This document shows positions 35,106 through 43,697 of a stretch of DNA of 64,000 nt, one piece after another. The position numbers were made by a program, and so were the translations under genes. The DNA lies in NCBI GenBank assembly GCA_965228695.1, contig CBDDIB010000002.1, positions 1,302,001-1,366,000 of the forward strand. The letters are read 5' to 3'. The number at the start of each line of letters is the position of its first letter. Position 1 is the first letter of the stretch. The notes beneath the pieces are model-generated. The model was not told the DNA's origin and ran no database searches. It saw nothing but the letters and a program-made list of their open reading frames with translations. The stretch is from JAJFJD01 sp965228695 (GTDB taxonomy: Bacteria; Pseudomonadota; Alphaproteobacteria; UBA8366).

Positions 35106-36914
35106 ATGAACGACCCTGATCAAGCCGAGTTGAGCGAACGGCATGCCACCGATGGTGCGGCGCTGGCGTCGCATTGGCTCGATGCGTTCGAGACCGCGCT
35201 CCGTGCGAAAGACGCGGGTGCGGTCGCCGCCCTGTTTCAGCCAGAGAGCCATTGGCGCGACCTCGTCGCGTTCACCTGGCACATCAGCCCGCATGCGGGC
35301 GCCGACGACATCGCCGCCGCCTTGGTCGAGGGGCAACGGGCGACCAAGGCGTGCAACTTCGCCCTCGCCGCGGGCCGGACGCCGCCGCGCCGGGTCGTGC
35401 GGCTCGGCATCGACGTGATCGAGGCCATTTTCGAGTTCGAAACGGCAGTCGGCCGGGGCAACGGCGTGGTGCGGCTGGTCGTCGATTCCGACGCCCGGTC
35501 CCAGGACGGCATGCGGGCCTGGGTGTTGCTCACCACGCTGGAAGAGCTGAAAGGATTCGAGGAGCAAGTCGGCGAGCGGCGGCCAACCGGCGAGGCCTAT
35601 TCGCGCAACTTCGGCGGCGACAACTGGCTGGACCAGCGACTCGAGAGTCAGGCCTATGCGGATCGCGATCCGGCCGTGCTGGTCGTCGGCGGCGGACAGG
35701 CGGGGCTCGGCATTGCCGCGCGGCTGCGGCAGCTCGCCGTGGATACGCTGGTGGTCGACCGGCACGAGCGCATCGGCGACAATTGGCGCAAGCGCTATCA
35801 CTCGCTGGCGCTGCACAATGCGATCCACGTTAATCACCTGCCCTACATGCCGTTTCCGCCAACCTGGCCGAAATACATCCCGAAGGACATGCTGGCCAAC
35901 TGGTTCGAGTATTACGCGGACGCGTTGGAGATCAATTTCTGGACCGGCACCGAGTTCGTCGATGGCGCTTATGACGATGACGCCAAATGCTGGCGCGCAA
36001 CGCTCCGTCGTTCGGATGGGACTGAACGCGTCCTGCATCCGCGCCATATCGTGTTCGCGAACGGCGTCAGCGGCATTCCCAAAATTCCTAAACTGCCGGG
36101 GCTGGAGGCGTTCGCCGGTGAAGTCCTGCATACCGAAGGCTTCACGGATGGGTCCGCGTGGGAAGGCAAGAAGGCGCTGGTGCTGGGCACCGGCAACAGC
36201 GGGCATGATGTGGCCCAGGACCTTCACAGCCACGGCGCGGAGACGACGATCATCCAGCGCGGGTCGACCACGGTGGTCAGCGTCGATCCTAGCGCCAAGC
36301 TGAACTATGCGATCTACGACGAAGATCCGCCGATCGAGGATTGCGACCTGCTCGCCGCGTCGTCGACCTATCCGCTGCTTGTGCGCGGCTATCAGCTCGC
36401 CGTCGAAAAGATGGTCGAGTTCGACAAGGAATTGATCGAGGCACTGATTGCGCGAGGGTTCAAATACGATCTCGGCGACGACAAGACCGGGCATCAGATG
36501 AAATACCGGCGGCGCGGCGGCGGCTACTATCTCGACTGCGGGTGTTCCGGCTTGATCATCGACGGGGAAATCGGCCTGCTGCAGTTCGATACCATCGAGC
36601 GTTTCACCGCCGACGGCGCGCTTTTGACCGACGGCACGACGGTGCCGGCCGACCTGCTCGTCCTGGCGACCGGTTATTTTACCCAGCAGGAACTCGTGCG
36701 GCGTTTGCTCGGCGATGGGGTGGCGGATGCTGTCGGCGAGATTTGGGGCATCGGCGAGGACGGCGAAATGCGCAATCTGTACAAGCGCACCGTTCAGGAG
36801 GGGCTGTGGTTCATCGCCGGCAGTCTGGCCCAATGCCGAATCTACTCGAAATACTTGGCGTTGCAGATCAAGGCGGTCGAAGAAGGCCTGATCGACGGCG
36901 GCGGTCCTGGCTGA
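35106..36914 (+). CDS. Flavin-containing monooxygenase with N-terminal SnoaL/NTF2-like domain
   Basis: This 602-residue two-domain protein starts with an NTF2/SnoaL-like alpha-beta barrel (about 15-150; LDAFETALRAKDAGAVAALF, HWRDLVAFTW). A FMO/YUCCA-like flavoprotein follows, with FAD motif VVGGGQAGLG near 192, GDNWRKRYHSLALHN, and NADPH motif LGTGNSGHDVA near 360, plus LATGYF near the C-terminus. It would hydroxylate or Baeyer-Villiger-oxidise a small molecule. ATG 35106 is preferred over an upstream in-frame start because it begins at a sensible domain border after GAGG. It is divergent from a LysR gene. Confidence 0.87.
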   Translation: MNDPDQAELSERHATDGAALASHWLDAFETALRAKDAGAVAALFQPESHWRDLVAFTWHISPHAGADDIAAALVEGQRATKACNFALAAGRTPPRRVVRLGIDVIEAIFEFETAVGRGNGVVRLVVDSDARSQDGMRAWVLLTTLEELKGFEEQVGERRPTGEAYSRNFGGDNWLDQRLESQAYADRDPAVLVVGGGQAGLGIAARLRQLAVDTLVVDRHERIGDNWRKRYHSLALHNAIHVNHLPYMPFPPTWPKYIPKDMLANWFEYYADALEINFWTGTEFVDGAYDDDAKCWRATLRRSDGTERVLHPRHIVFANGVSGIPKIPKLPGLEAFAGEVLHTEGFTDGSAWEGKKALVLGTGNSGHDVAQDLHSHGAETTIIQRGSTTVVSVDPSAKLNYAIYDEDPPIEDCDLLAASSTYPLLVRGYQLAVEKMVEFDKELIEALIARGFKYDLGDDKTGHQMKYRRRGGGYYLDCGCSGLIIDGEIGLLQFDTIERFTADGALLTDGTTVPADLLVLATGYFTQQELVRRLLGDGVADAVGEIWGIGEDGEMRNLYKRTVQEGLWFIAGSLAQCRIYSKYLALQIKAVEEGLIDGGGPG

Positions 36915-36919
36915 GAGGC

Positions 36920-37597
36920 CTAAAGCAAATCCGGCACGCCGCTCAGATCGGATAGTTCGTGCGTCGGTGGATAGCGCGGATCGAGAATCCGGTCACCGTG
37001 CCGGTTCGACCACGCACACGCCATGCCGGCGGCGACCGCACCCAGGACATCGTTGGCGCTCCCCGCGACATGCAGAACGTCGCCCTTGGCGATGCCGAGG
37101 ACCGTCGTCGGCAGGTCATAGACCGCCGGATGCGGTTTGTATTTGCCGGCGGTTTCCGACGAGAGGACGTGATCGAATGTTGCCGTGAAATTCCCGGCGA
37201 CCGCGTCCAGCATGTCCTGATCCCCGTTCGAAAGGATCGCGGTCGCGTATCCCTTGGCCTTCACCGCCGCGACGGCGGCGTCCGCTTCGGGCCACGGTTG
37301 CAGCGCATCCCACCCCAGGATCAATGCATCGCGCGTGTCCGCCGGGATCACGATGCCGTTCCGGGCCGCGACATAATCCAGCGCCATGCCGGTCGCGTCG
37401 CGGAAGGACGTGCGCTCCTGTTCGAGGGAATTGCTGATGGCGGCGCGCTCCATCTGCTTCGCCCGCCAGTTCCGGACGAATCCGGCCGCCTTCTCTTGCG
37501 GCAGACCCAATGTCTCACTCACGACCGGCGTCAAGCTGCCTTCGATATCCAGCAATGCCATGTAGACGTCGAAGGTTACGAGCGATGGGGCCGTCAC
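36920..37597 (-). CDS. HAD-superfamily hydrolase, haloacid dehalogenase type II-like
   Basis: This 225-residue HAD protein has motif I FDVYMALLD (nucleophile Asp9; usual form FDVYGTL), motif II ILSNGD near 120 and motif III/IV KPHPAVYDL with a downstream VAGSANDVLGA. It resembles L-2-haloacid dehalogenases, but the halogen substrate is not certain; many members are phosphatases. It is monocistronic on the minus strand, with the two hairpins at 37629-37711 lying upstream of its start. Confidence 0.82.
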   Translation of the reverse strand: MTAPSLVTFDVYMALLDIEGSLTPVVSETLGLPQEKAAGFVRNWRAKQMERAAISNSLEQERTSFRDATGMALDYVAARNGIVIPADTRDALILGWDALQPWPEADAAVAAVKAKGYATAILSNGDQDMLDAVAGNFTATFDHVLSSETAGKYKPHPAVYDLPTTVLGIAKGDVLHVAGSANDVLGAVAAGMACAWSNRHGDRILDPRYPPTHELSDLSGVPDLL

Positions 37598-37628
37598 GTC
37601 GGTAATCCTCTTTCCTGCAAAGCAAAGC

Positions 37629-37647
37629 GCCCGCGATTGACGCGGGC
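37629..37647 (-). terminator. Second hairpin in the gap between CTERM gene and HAD gene
   Basis: Perfect GCCCGCG / CGCGGGC stem with a five-base ATTGA loop, lying between the terminator of the CTERM gene and the HAD start. It could be a second terminator in tandem or part of the HAD 5' leader; no T run follows it. Confidence 0.4.
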
Positions 37648-37670
37648 ACCAAGAAGTTTATCGCTTTGCA

Positions 37671-37711
37671 AAGAAAACGGCCACCGGAAGCCTAACGCGT
37701 CCTGGTGGCCG
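37671..37711 (-). terminator. Rho-independent terminator of the CTERM-type gene
   Basis: Read on the minus strand, CGGCCACC pairs with GGTGGCCG (18-base loop) and is followed by TTTTCTTTG. It lies 14 bases after the CTERM gene stop. Confidence 0.7.
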
Positions 37712-37724
37712 AATTCGAAAGTCC

Positions 37725-38468
37725 TTATGCGGTGGCCGTGGCCGTCCGCTTGCGGCGCGCGACCCATCCGAGCCATGCCAGCGCGGACAGGAGCAGCGGC
37801 AAGGCGGCGGGAACCGGTACCGTCGTCAACGAGGCGACCGCGCCGGAACTCGGGAAATTGACGACCAGCTTGATGATGCCGATCCCGTCGGCGCCGAAGG
37901 CAATGAATTGCAGCAGGTTATCGGCGCCCAGCGCGGGGGTGATGACGGTCGGCGCGCCAACGCCTTCCTTGAACAGCTCCAGGGAGATGCCGGGGCCGTT
38001 GTCGTTGTCCAGCAACGCGATTTGGGTCAGCGTCGTCGCATTGGCGAAATCGAAGGTGATCGAGCCGCCGGCGCCGGAATCGCCCGGTTCCGCAATACCC
38101 GGATCCTGGATAATCAGAACGTTACCCTGCGGCTCCGTGCCGAAGGCTGGGCCGGTCGCCAAATCGCTGTCGCCGCCCGAGCAGGTCGCGCCGAGGCAAT
38201 TGGTGTCGAAGAGGCTGAGCGAACCGCCCGTGCTGGAAATGGTGACGCCGAAGCCGTCGTATGCCGTCGCGCCATTGAACGCGCCGGGCGACAGCGGCGC
38301 ACCGTTGTCGTCGGTTTCGAAATCGATCGTCATCGCGTGGGCGGTGCCGATCGAGTTCGGCAGGAAGGAGCCGAAAACGAGCAGGAACCCGGCGAAAACC
38401 GCCCAAACCGCCATCTTGGCTATATGTGTCGTCGTCTGTGTGCCTGTCACGGTCTTGACCTTTCCCAT
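37725..38468 (-). CDS. Secreted protein with VPLPA-CTERM-type exosortase sorting signal
   Basis: This 247-residue protein is built like an exosortase substrate. It has an N-terminal signal peptide with a long positive/polar lead and cleavage after AHA at 45, a low-complexity Gly/Asp/Thr-rich beta-type middle with two close Cys (CLGATC), and a C-terminal tail of about 31 residues. The tail has VPVPAALPLL, one hydrophobic helix and the basic end VARRKR. Such tails are cut and anchored by an archaeosortase/exosortase; none is in this window. The function is unknown (surface or matrix protein). It is separated from the glycosyltransferase by 235 bases. Confidence 0.82.
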   Translation of the reverse strand: MGKVKTVTGTQTTTHIAKMAVWAVFAGFLLVFGSFLPNSIGTAHAMTIDFETDDNGAPLSPGAFNGATAYDGFGVTISSTGGSLSLFDTNCLGATCSGGDSDLATGPAFGTEPQGNVLIIQDPGIAEPGDSGAGGSITFDFANATTLTQIALLDNDNGPGISLELFKEGVGAPTVITPALGADNLLQFIAFGADGIGIIKLVVNFPSSGAVASLTTVPVPAALPLLLSALAWLGWVARRKRTATATA

Positions 38469-38703
38469 ATGAAGTGCCGGCCGTTTTCCGGCCAGGCGAT
38501 GTTTTGCGACACCTCAATTAACGAACGTATCGCAGCCGCTCCCGTTCCATATTCACACTCAACGTATCGATTGTATTCGAGGTACGTCCAATGTGCATAG
38601 GCACTACTTCTTTGAGATAAACTCACCGAAAGATCGAATAGGATGGCGGCGAAATCGGCCAGGGATCCGGCGTCGCCTATCCAAAATCGACGAATATCGC
38701 GCG

Positions 38704-39786
38704 TTATTGTGGGGGAACCTTGCTCCAGGTCGAATCGGGGCCCGGGACGAGGTCTGCGTCTTCGAAGCGAGGTTCGGATCGGGAGTGCAGCATCCAGTGT
38801 CCGGCCTGCTGAACCTGTGCCCAGATCACGCGCGCCGCACGCTCCGCATGACGGATCGTGGACTGGAGGAGAAGAACCGCGGAACCGGGATCGGCGGCCA
38901 GCCGCCGGAATACGCCGGCGACGTCGCCGTCGTGCAGCGGCTCGACGACTGACTTGTAACGGATGTACTGAGCCAGCTTCTCCTGGCGCTTTTCCAGCCG
39001 CCGCCGCGCGCCTGGATGGGTCTCCGCGTCGAACAGCTCGACCTGACGGTTGAGGGCGTCCAGTTGCGGAATGATGCGGTCGACGCTGGGCGACGTGCTG
39101 ATCGATTTCTGATGAATCCGGTAGTAATAGTGCGGCTCCAGGACGAGCAGCAGGGGCCCGATGCATCGCAGGCAATCAAGCAGGAAGATGAAGTCTTCCC
39201 CGACCGTCAGTTTTTCGTCGTATCGAAGCCCATGATCGATCAGCAACTGTCGGCGGATGATCGGCTTCAACAGGCCCATGCTCGCCGTCTTGCCCAGCCG
39301 GTCGTGTATCAGCAGGGCTTCGGGATCGATGGGCCGCGACCGCTCGTTGCCTTGCCGGACGAGCCGCCGATGCGGAACGGCAAACTCGGATCGAATGAAG
39401 TACTGGTTGTCCGCGACGAGAGGATAGTCTTCCAGTTCGGCTTCCGCCAAAAGGCAGGTCAGGCGGTCCTTGGTATACCAATCGTCGGCATCGAGGATGG
39501 CGACCCATTCGCCGCGCGCCGCGTCGAACCCGATGTTGCGCGCACGCGCCGGACCGCCCTGGTCCTCGCTTCGGATTAACCGGACGCGCGGGTCGCTGGC
39601 GCAATACCGTTCGACCACGGCACAGGTTTCGTCGGTCGAGGCGTCGTCGACAACGATGACCTCCAAGCTCCGCTCCGTCTGCGCTAGTGCCGAGTTCAGC
39701 GCAATATGGATGAACGGCGCCCCGTTATAAACGGGGACGATGATGGAAACGCGAGGGATCGAGGTTGGGGTTGCCATGTCCGTCAT
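38704..39786 (-). CDS. Glycosyltransferase family 2
   Basis: This 360-residue GT-A-fold transferase has the N-terminal strand SIIVPVYNGAPFI, DDAST near 50, and the metal-binding DADDWYT motif near 97-103. The C-terminal about 110 residues are charged and do not form obvious membrane helices. It would transfer a sugar from a nucleotide donor to a glycan or protein. It overlaps the phosphatase-fold gene by four bases (ATGA). The pair lies next to the CTERM protein, so exopolysaccharide or surface-protein glycosylation is a fair inference. Confidence 0.88.
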   Translation of the reverse strand: MTDMATPTSIPRVSIIVPVYNGAPFIHIALNSALAQTERSLEVIVVDDASTDETCAVVERYCASDPRVRLIRSEDQGGPARARNIGFDAARGEWVAILDADDWYTKDRLTCLLAEAELEDYPLVADNQYFIRSEFAVPHRRLVRQGNERSRPIDPEALLIHDRLGKTASMGLLKPIIRRQLLIDHGLRYDEKLTVGEDFIFLLDCLRCIGPLLLVLEPHYYYRIHQKSISTSPSVDRIIPQLDALNRQVELFDAETHPGARRRLEKRQEKLAQYIRYKSVVEPLHDGDVAGVFRRLAADPGSAVLLLQSTIRHAERAARVIWAQVQQAGHWMLHSRSEPRFEDADLVPGPDSTWSKVPPQ

Positions 39787-41351
39787 CCCGCCATCGCGCT
39801 TTTCGGCTCTGTTCCAGCGGTCGTATCCGGACAGAGCGCCGGAATGCGCTTTCCCTCAGTTGGGGCGTCAACGCCGAGGAGCGCCGCGAATGTCGGCGCA
39901 AAGTCTTTCACATCGACCGGGGCGTTTAGGCGTTGCCTTGGCCAGTCGTCCGCCACGCCGAAAAAGTGGCCAGCCGGCCGGTGGTCGCCGGACCGGGTCA
40001 GCAGCAGGCCGGTCTTATCGACGGTTCCGATCTTGGGCGACGTGGCGGCGTTGATCGGTTTCGAGCGGTTCCACGTCACGAGGATATCCGGCAGATAATC
40101 CAGGCACTCACCCGCATAAAGGTCGCGTGTCCGCATGATCTCCACGGCAAGCGGCTCGCCGGTTTCCGCGTTCTTCAACGCGCCGAGGTCGGCGATGAGT
40201 TGCGTGCTAACCGCTTCGTAGTCGTCCCCCGGTTGGACGATTCCGTGCGCCTCGCGGCCGGCGAGGTTGATGCGGATGCCACCGGTCCGGTCATTCGCAA
40301 AAACCTCGAAGAACCGGCGGCTTTTCCGATTCGGCTGGAACCCGTCCCGCGAGACGCGGTCGCGCAACGGCTTCAATGGCCGGCGGACGGCGTCCGGCAT
40401 ACCGCGCCAGATGCCGCGGACCAGTTCCATAGCCGGACTGGACTGCGTCTCGGTGCCGAAACTGTCAAGGCGGGCGAGGATGCGGTCGAGCAGGCGGGTA
40501 CCGCTATACCCCGGTCCAATGCCGTGGCTGAGGTAGACGACGACGCGCGCATCTTCGCGTACAGCGTCGATCATACGGCCGACGGCGCGGTCGAGCGCGA
40601 TGTAGATGTCCTTCAGCGGGTCGCCGATTTCTGCCGCGATGGCGGCGTCGTGATCGGGGGACGACCTGTCATGTATGTGCCAGCATCGATGGCCGATGCA
40701 ATGCGCCTCGGTAAACACCGTCATGAAGAACTGAAACGGTTGATCCCGCCAATAGTGCAGCGCCATATCCGTCTTGGTCTCGATCCGTCGAATATAGGTA
40801 TCGCGGAACGTGATCACCTGCTCGGCCGTATCGACCGGAAAGAAGTCGCTCGAATGGCCGCCGGCGGGATCTTCGCCGAAGAGGCGTTCGATTTCCGCGG
40901 CCAATGCGGGCGGGTGGGTGCGGAATTCCATGTAATCGCCGCCGCCGGCGGGAACGTGCGCGCCGCGGTCCACGACCTTCAGTCCGTTGATGTCGGCGGT
41001 CGGGAAACTGTAGGGCGCATCGATGACGGCGCAGCGCTTGCCCGCCTGACTCAGGGTTGTCCAAATCGCATCGTGCCGGGTCGCTTCCGGCCGGAAGGAG
41101 ACGTGGTCGTAGCGGACGCCGTCGAAATGCCGCGCGCCGTCGAACTGGCTGGTTTCCGCCGGCGAGCGTCCGAAATAGAAGGCGGGCCAGCAACCGCCGG
41201 CTTCCAGTCCGTGGGGGTTTTCGATGTCGCCTTGGACGGCGCTGTCCAACAGCGATTTGAAGACCGGAAGGTCACCCTCCGAAGCCCATTGCTCGATGAG
41301 GTCCTTATCGGCGGAATCCAATCCGATGACGAAAAGGGTGCTTTGGCTCAT
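39783..41351 (-). CDS. Alkaline-phosphatase-superfamily (type I phosphodiesterase-like) protein, nucleophile apparently missing
   Basis: This 522-residue protein has the superfamily opening VIGLDSADKD with metal-ligand Asp12, later metal-site elements EAHCIGHRCWH and VVYLSHGIGP, and a C-terminal region of about 170 residues. In related proteins of glycan clusters, the nucleophile Thr/Ser sits in a WPTFYTG-type motif; here it reads WPAFYFG (55-61), so the Thr/Ser is replaced by Ala57. It may be inactive or have a changed role. It is upstream of, and coupled to, the GT2 gene. No signal peptide is seen. Confidence 0.75.
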   Translation of the reverse strand: MSQSTLFVIGLDSADKDLIEQWASEGDLPVFKSLLDSAVQGDIENPHGLEAGGCWPAFYFGRSPAETSQFDGARHFDGVRYDHVSFRPEATRHDAIWTTLSQAGKRCAVIDAPYSFPTADINGLKVVDRGAHVPAGGGDYMEFRTHPPALAAEIERLFGEDPAGGHSSDFFPVDTAEQVITFRDTYIRRIETKTDMALHYWRDQPFQFFMTVFTEAHCIGHRCWHIHDRSSPDHDAAIAAEIGDPLKDIYIALDRAVGRMIDAVREDARVVVYLSHGIGPGYSGTRLLDRILARLDSFGTETQSSPAMELVRGIWRGMPDAVRRPLKPLRDRVSRDGFQPNRKSRRFFEVFANDRTGGIRINLAGREAHGIVQPGDDYEAVSTQLIADLGALKNAETGEPLAVEIMRTRDLYAGECLDYLPDILVTWNRSKPINAATSPKIGTVDKTGLLLTRSGDHRPAGHFFGVADDWPRQRLNAPVDVKDFAPTFAALLGVDAPTEGKRIPALCPDTTAGTEPKSAMAG

Positions 41352-41665
41352 GGTGCCGGAATCGTTGAAGAAGTTTTTTCGCTTGGACCGAATCTAGCCA
41401 TAAATCACGACGTTTGGGACATCCCTAAAGGGGTAGATGGTACGATTGTCTAAATTGAACGCAGCGCTTGCGGCGGCCTTTCGTTTCATATGGTTTTTTC
41501 GGTCGGTCCCGGAAAGTGGGGCCTGCGCGAATGTAAGGCCTGGGGTCACGACAAAGTGAAACCATGGTGAAGGACGCGCCAGATTTCACTCCGTAAAATC
41601 GCCATTGATTTGCCGGTCCGGCTGGGATTTTCCGTGCCGTGGCACCAGTTTGAGGTTGTAGGACG
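41352..41665. other. 314-bp intergenic region between divergent genes
   Basis: This divergent gap must hold promoters for the phosphatase-fold gene and the thioredoxin-like gene. I see no RNA gene, ORF with protein-like composition or clear operator. Confidence 0.4.
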
Positions 41666-42178
41666 ATGAAACGCCAAAAGCGCCGAAACAAACGCCCGAA
41701 CCGGGCTGCGGCCAAACCGAAAGCGCGCACCGAGACGACGGCCGCGGCACCCGCACGGCGGGTCTTCCTCCAAAAAATCCGGAACGGGGCGGTGGCCACG
41801 CTTGTCGTCGGAACCGGCGGTTGGTTCCTCATCGGCAAGGTGCGGGCGACCATGCGCGAGCAGGACCTGACGCAGATCGGCAACGGTAACCCTACCGTGG
41901 TGCAAATCCACGATCCGCAGTGTTCGCAATGCGTCGCCCTTCAGCGCGAGACACGCGACGCCCTCTGCGATATCGGCAGCACCGACCTGCAGTATGTCGT
42001 GGCGAATATCCGCAGCGCCGAAGGCCGGCAACTCGCGGCGGCGCACGGGGTCGGAAACGTGACGCTATTGCTGTTCGACGGCGAGGGGAAGCGGCGGGGC
42101 ATCCTGACCGGCCCGAACACGAAGGCGTACTTGACCGATATGTTCCGCAGCCATCTCAAACGCCACGGCAAGGGCTGA
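41666..42178 (+). CDS. Membrane-anchored thioredoxin-like protein
   Basis: This 170-residue protein has a very basic N-terminus (KRQKRRNKRPNRAA), one membrane segment about 50-72 (AVATLVVGTGGWFLIG), then a small thioredoxin-like domain with the redox motif CSQC preceded by QIHDPQ (about 90-96) and GVGNVTLLLFDGEG at the cis-Pro region, though no obvious cis-Pro is present. It would be a periplasm-facing or membrane-tethered thiol oxidoreductase. It ends 58 bases from the convergent selenophosphate synthase; a link to selenium or redox metabolism is speculative. Confidence 0.65.
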   Translation: MKRQKRRNKRPNRAAAKPKARTETTAAAPARRVFLQKIRNGAVATLVVGTGGWFLIGKVRATMREQDLTQIGNGNPTVVQIHDPQCSQCVALQRETRDALCDIGSTDLQYVVANIRSAEGRQLAAAHGVGNVTLLLFDGEGKRRGILTGPNTKAYLTDMFRSHLKRHGKG

Positions 42179-42236
42179 CCCGTACACGGCTTCGGAGTTC
42201 CGACCGGCTTGGGATCGAATGTTGGCCGACGCCGTC

Positions 42237-43283
42237 TTACCGCACCGTAACGTGTGCCGCCCCCGCCGACATTTCTCCGACCACCGACGCGAATCCGTAG
42301 CCCTGCTCATGGAATAGGGCGACCACCGCATCCGCGCGGCCTGGCGGGCAGGAGACCAGCAGACCGCCTGATGTTTGCGGATCCATAAGCATGTTCTTCT
42401 GCCACTGTTCCATATCGACGGGCACGGTGACGTGGTCGCCGAAACTCTGCCAGTTGCGATTGGCGGCACCCGTGTTGTAGCCCTCTTTGGCGTAGTGCAG
42501 CGCCTTGGGCAGGATCGGTAGCTTGTCCCACGCCAGCGTGGCGGCGAGGCTTGCCCCTTCGCACATTTCGAACAGATGACCGCCGAGGCCGAAGCCGGTG
42601 ACGTCGGTAACGCCGTGAACACCCTCCATTCCAGCCAGGTCCGCGCCGATCGAATTGAGCTTCGTCGTGCTCTCCAGCATCTCCCGATAGCCGTCGGGAT
42701 CGAGTTCGTCCTTGTTCATCGCCGCGCCGAGGATGCCGACGCCGAGGCCCTTGCCCAAGACCAGCACGTCGCCGTCCCGGGCGTCGGAATTGCGCTTGAT
42801 CCGGTCCGGCGGCACGAGGCCGACCACCGCCAGCCCGTAGATCGGTTCCGGCGCATCGATGGTATGGCCGCCGCCGACGGGCACACCCGCATCGGCACAG
42901 GCGCTGGTGCCGCCCGCGAGCACCTGCTGGATCTGCTCCTGCGACATTTCGTTGACGGGGAAACCGGCGATGGCCAGCGCCATGATCGGTTTGCCGCCGA
43001 TGGCGTAGACATCGGAGAGCGCGTTGGTGGCCGCGATACGCCCGTAGTCGAACGGGTCGTCGACGATGGGCATGAAGAAGTCGGTGGTGGCCACCACGCC
43101 CTGCTCATCGTTGATCTTATAAACGGCCGCATCGTCCCCGGTTTCGAAACCGACGAGAAGCGCCGGATTCGCGGCGACGGGCGGTAGTTTCGACAGCATG
43201 TCCTTAAGCACCGACGGTGCTACTTTGCAGCCTCAACCGCCGCCGTGCGACAGCTCCGTCAATCTCTTGATATCACCGTCCAT
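42237..43283 (-). CDS. selD: Selenophosphate synthase, itself a probable selenoprotein (in-frame TGA = Sec17)
   Basis: SelD makes selenophosphate from selenide and ATP. The conventional open frame begins at 43211 and gives a 324-residue protein lacking the catalytic N-terminus. Reading upstream through TGA at 43233-43235 to ATG 43283 restores LTELSHGGG-U-GCK, with Sec at residue 17, the position of Cys17 in E. coli SelD, followed by the catalytic Lys20. GGGGG precedes the ATG. Downstream blocks GDDAAVY, TTDFFMPIVDDPFDYG, GGHTIDAPEPIYG and TGFGLGGHL are intact. A SECIS-like hairpin directly follows the TGA (43207-43221). Sec-containing SelD occurs in other bacteria. SelA, SelB and tRNA-Sec are not in the window, so they must lie elsewhere. 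Confidence 0.92.
43207..43235 (-). promoter_or_regulatory. SECIS-like element directing Sec insertion in selD
   Basis: After the TGA (43235-43233) come 11 bases, then the 6-bp stem AGCACC / GGTGCT (43221-43216 with 43212-43207) closing a GTC loop whose first base is G. The loop lies 17 bases after the TGA, within the 16-37-base window known for bacterial SECIS elements recognised by SelB. The stem is short, and it has not been folded computationally. Confidence 0.65.
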
Positions 43284-43697
43284 GATTGGACCCCCGTCTT
43301 TGGCCTGAAATAGATCGCGTTAATCTATCGTGCCGCTTGCCGCATCCCAACCCCGAAAACGGTGATTGACGGTATCGGCGCGGCGGTTGCTTTGCGATGC
43401 TGTTTTGCCGTTTTCGGTGAGATCGTACCGTGATGGCCTCCTTTCGGGGCACGGCATCGGGGTTAGGTGGGCAAGTTGCCTAACCAAAATGCACCGGTGT
43501 TTTGCATGCGCGCAAAATTGGGGGTATCGGTATTCGCGAAAACCGCTGTTTTCTGCGGATTTGCGGAATCCATCCAGTCTCAATACGGCTAGACGCCGGC
43601 AACGCCTAGCGATCGAGGTGAAATCACCGCCGCACAGACCGTGATAAAATCGGGCCACGCGACGGAATGGCGGCGCCATTGGAATTGGGGATAGGAA
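43284..43697. other. 414-bp structured intergenic region between selD and the NRPS-like gene
   Basis: No protein-like ORF or tRNA is visible. Perfect inverted repeats are unusually dense: CCGAAAACGG / CCGTTTTCGG (43353-43362, 43408-43417), GGTTAGG / CCTAACC (43461-43467, 43479-43485), TTTTGC / GCAAAA (43500-43505, 43512-43517) and GAAAAC / GTTTTC (43538-43543, 43548-43553). They may be operators, terminators or a small structured RNA. The region must also contain promoters for both divergent genes. Confidence 0.55.

Noticed and set aside
38469..38703. Sigma-54 promoter upstream of the CTERM gene, as in other exosortase regulons
   Set aside because: No TGGCAC-N5-TTGC pattern is visible on the minus strand in this gap.
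43366..43644. 92-codon ORF in the structured gap after selD
   Set aside because: It has no ribosome binding site, spans several perfect inverted repeats and has no protein-like pattern.
43284..43697. A tRNA-Sec (selC) gene near selD
   Set aside because: I looked for a long acceptor stem, a TCA anticodon and a GTTCGA T-loop in this gap and saw none.
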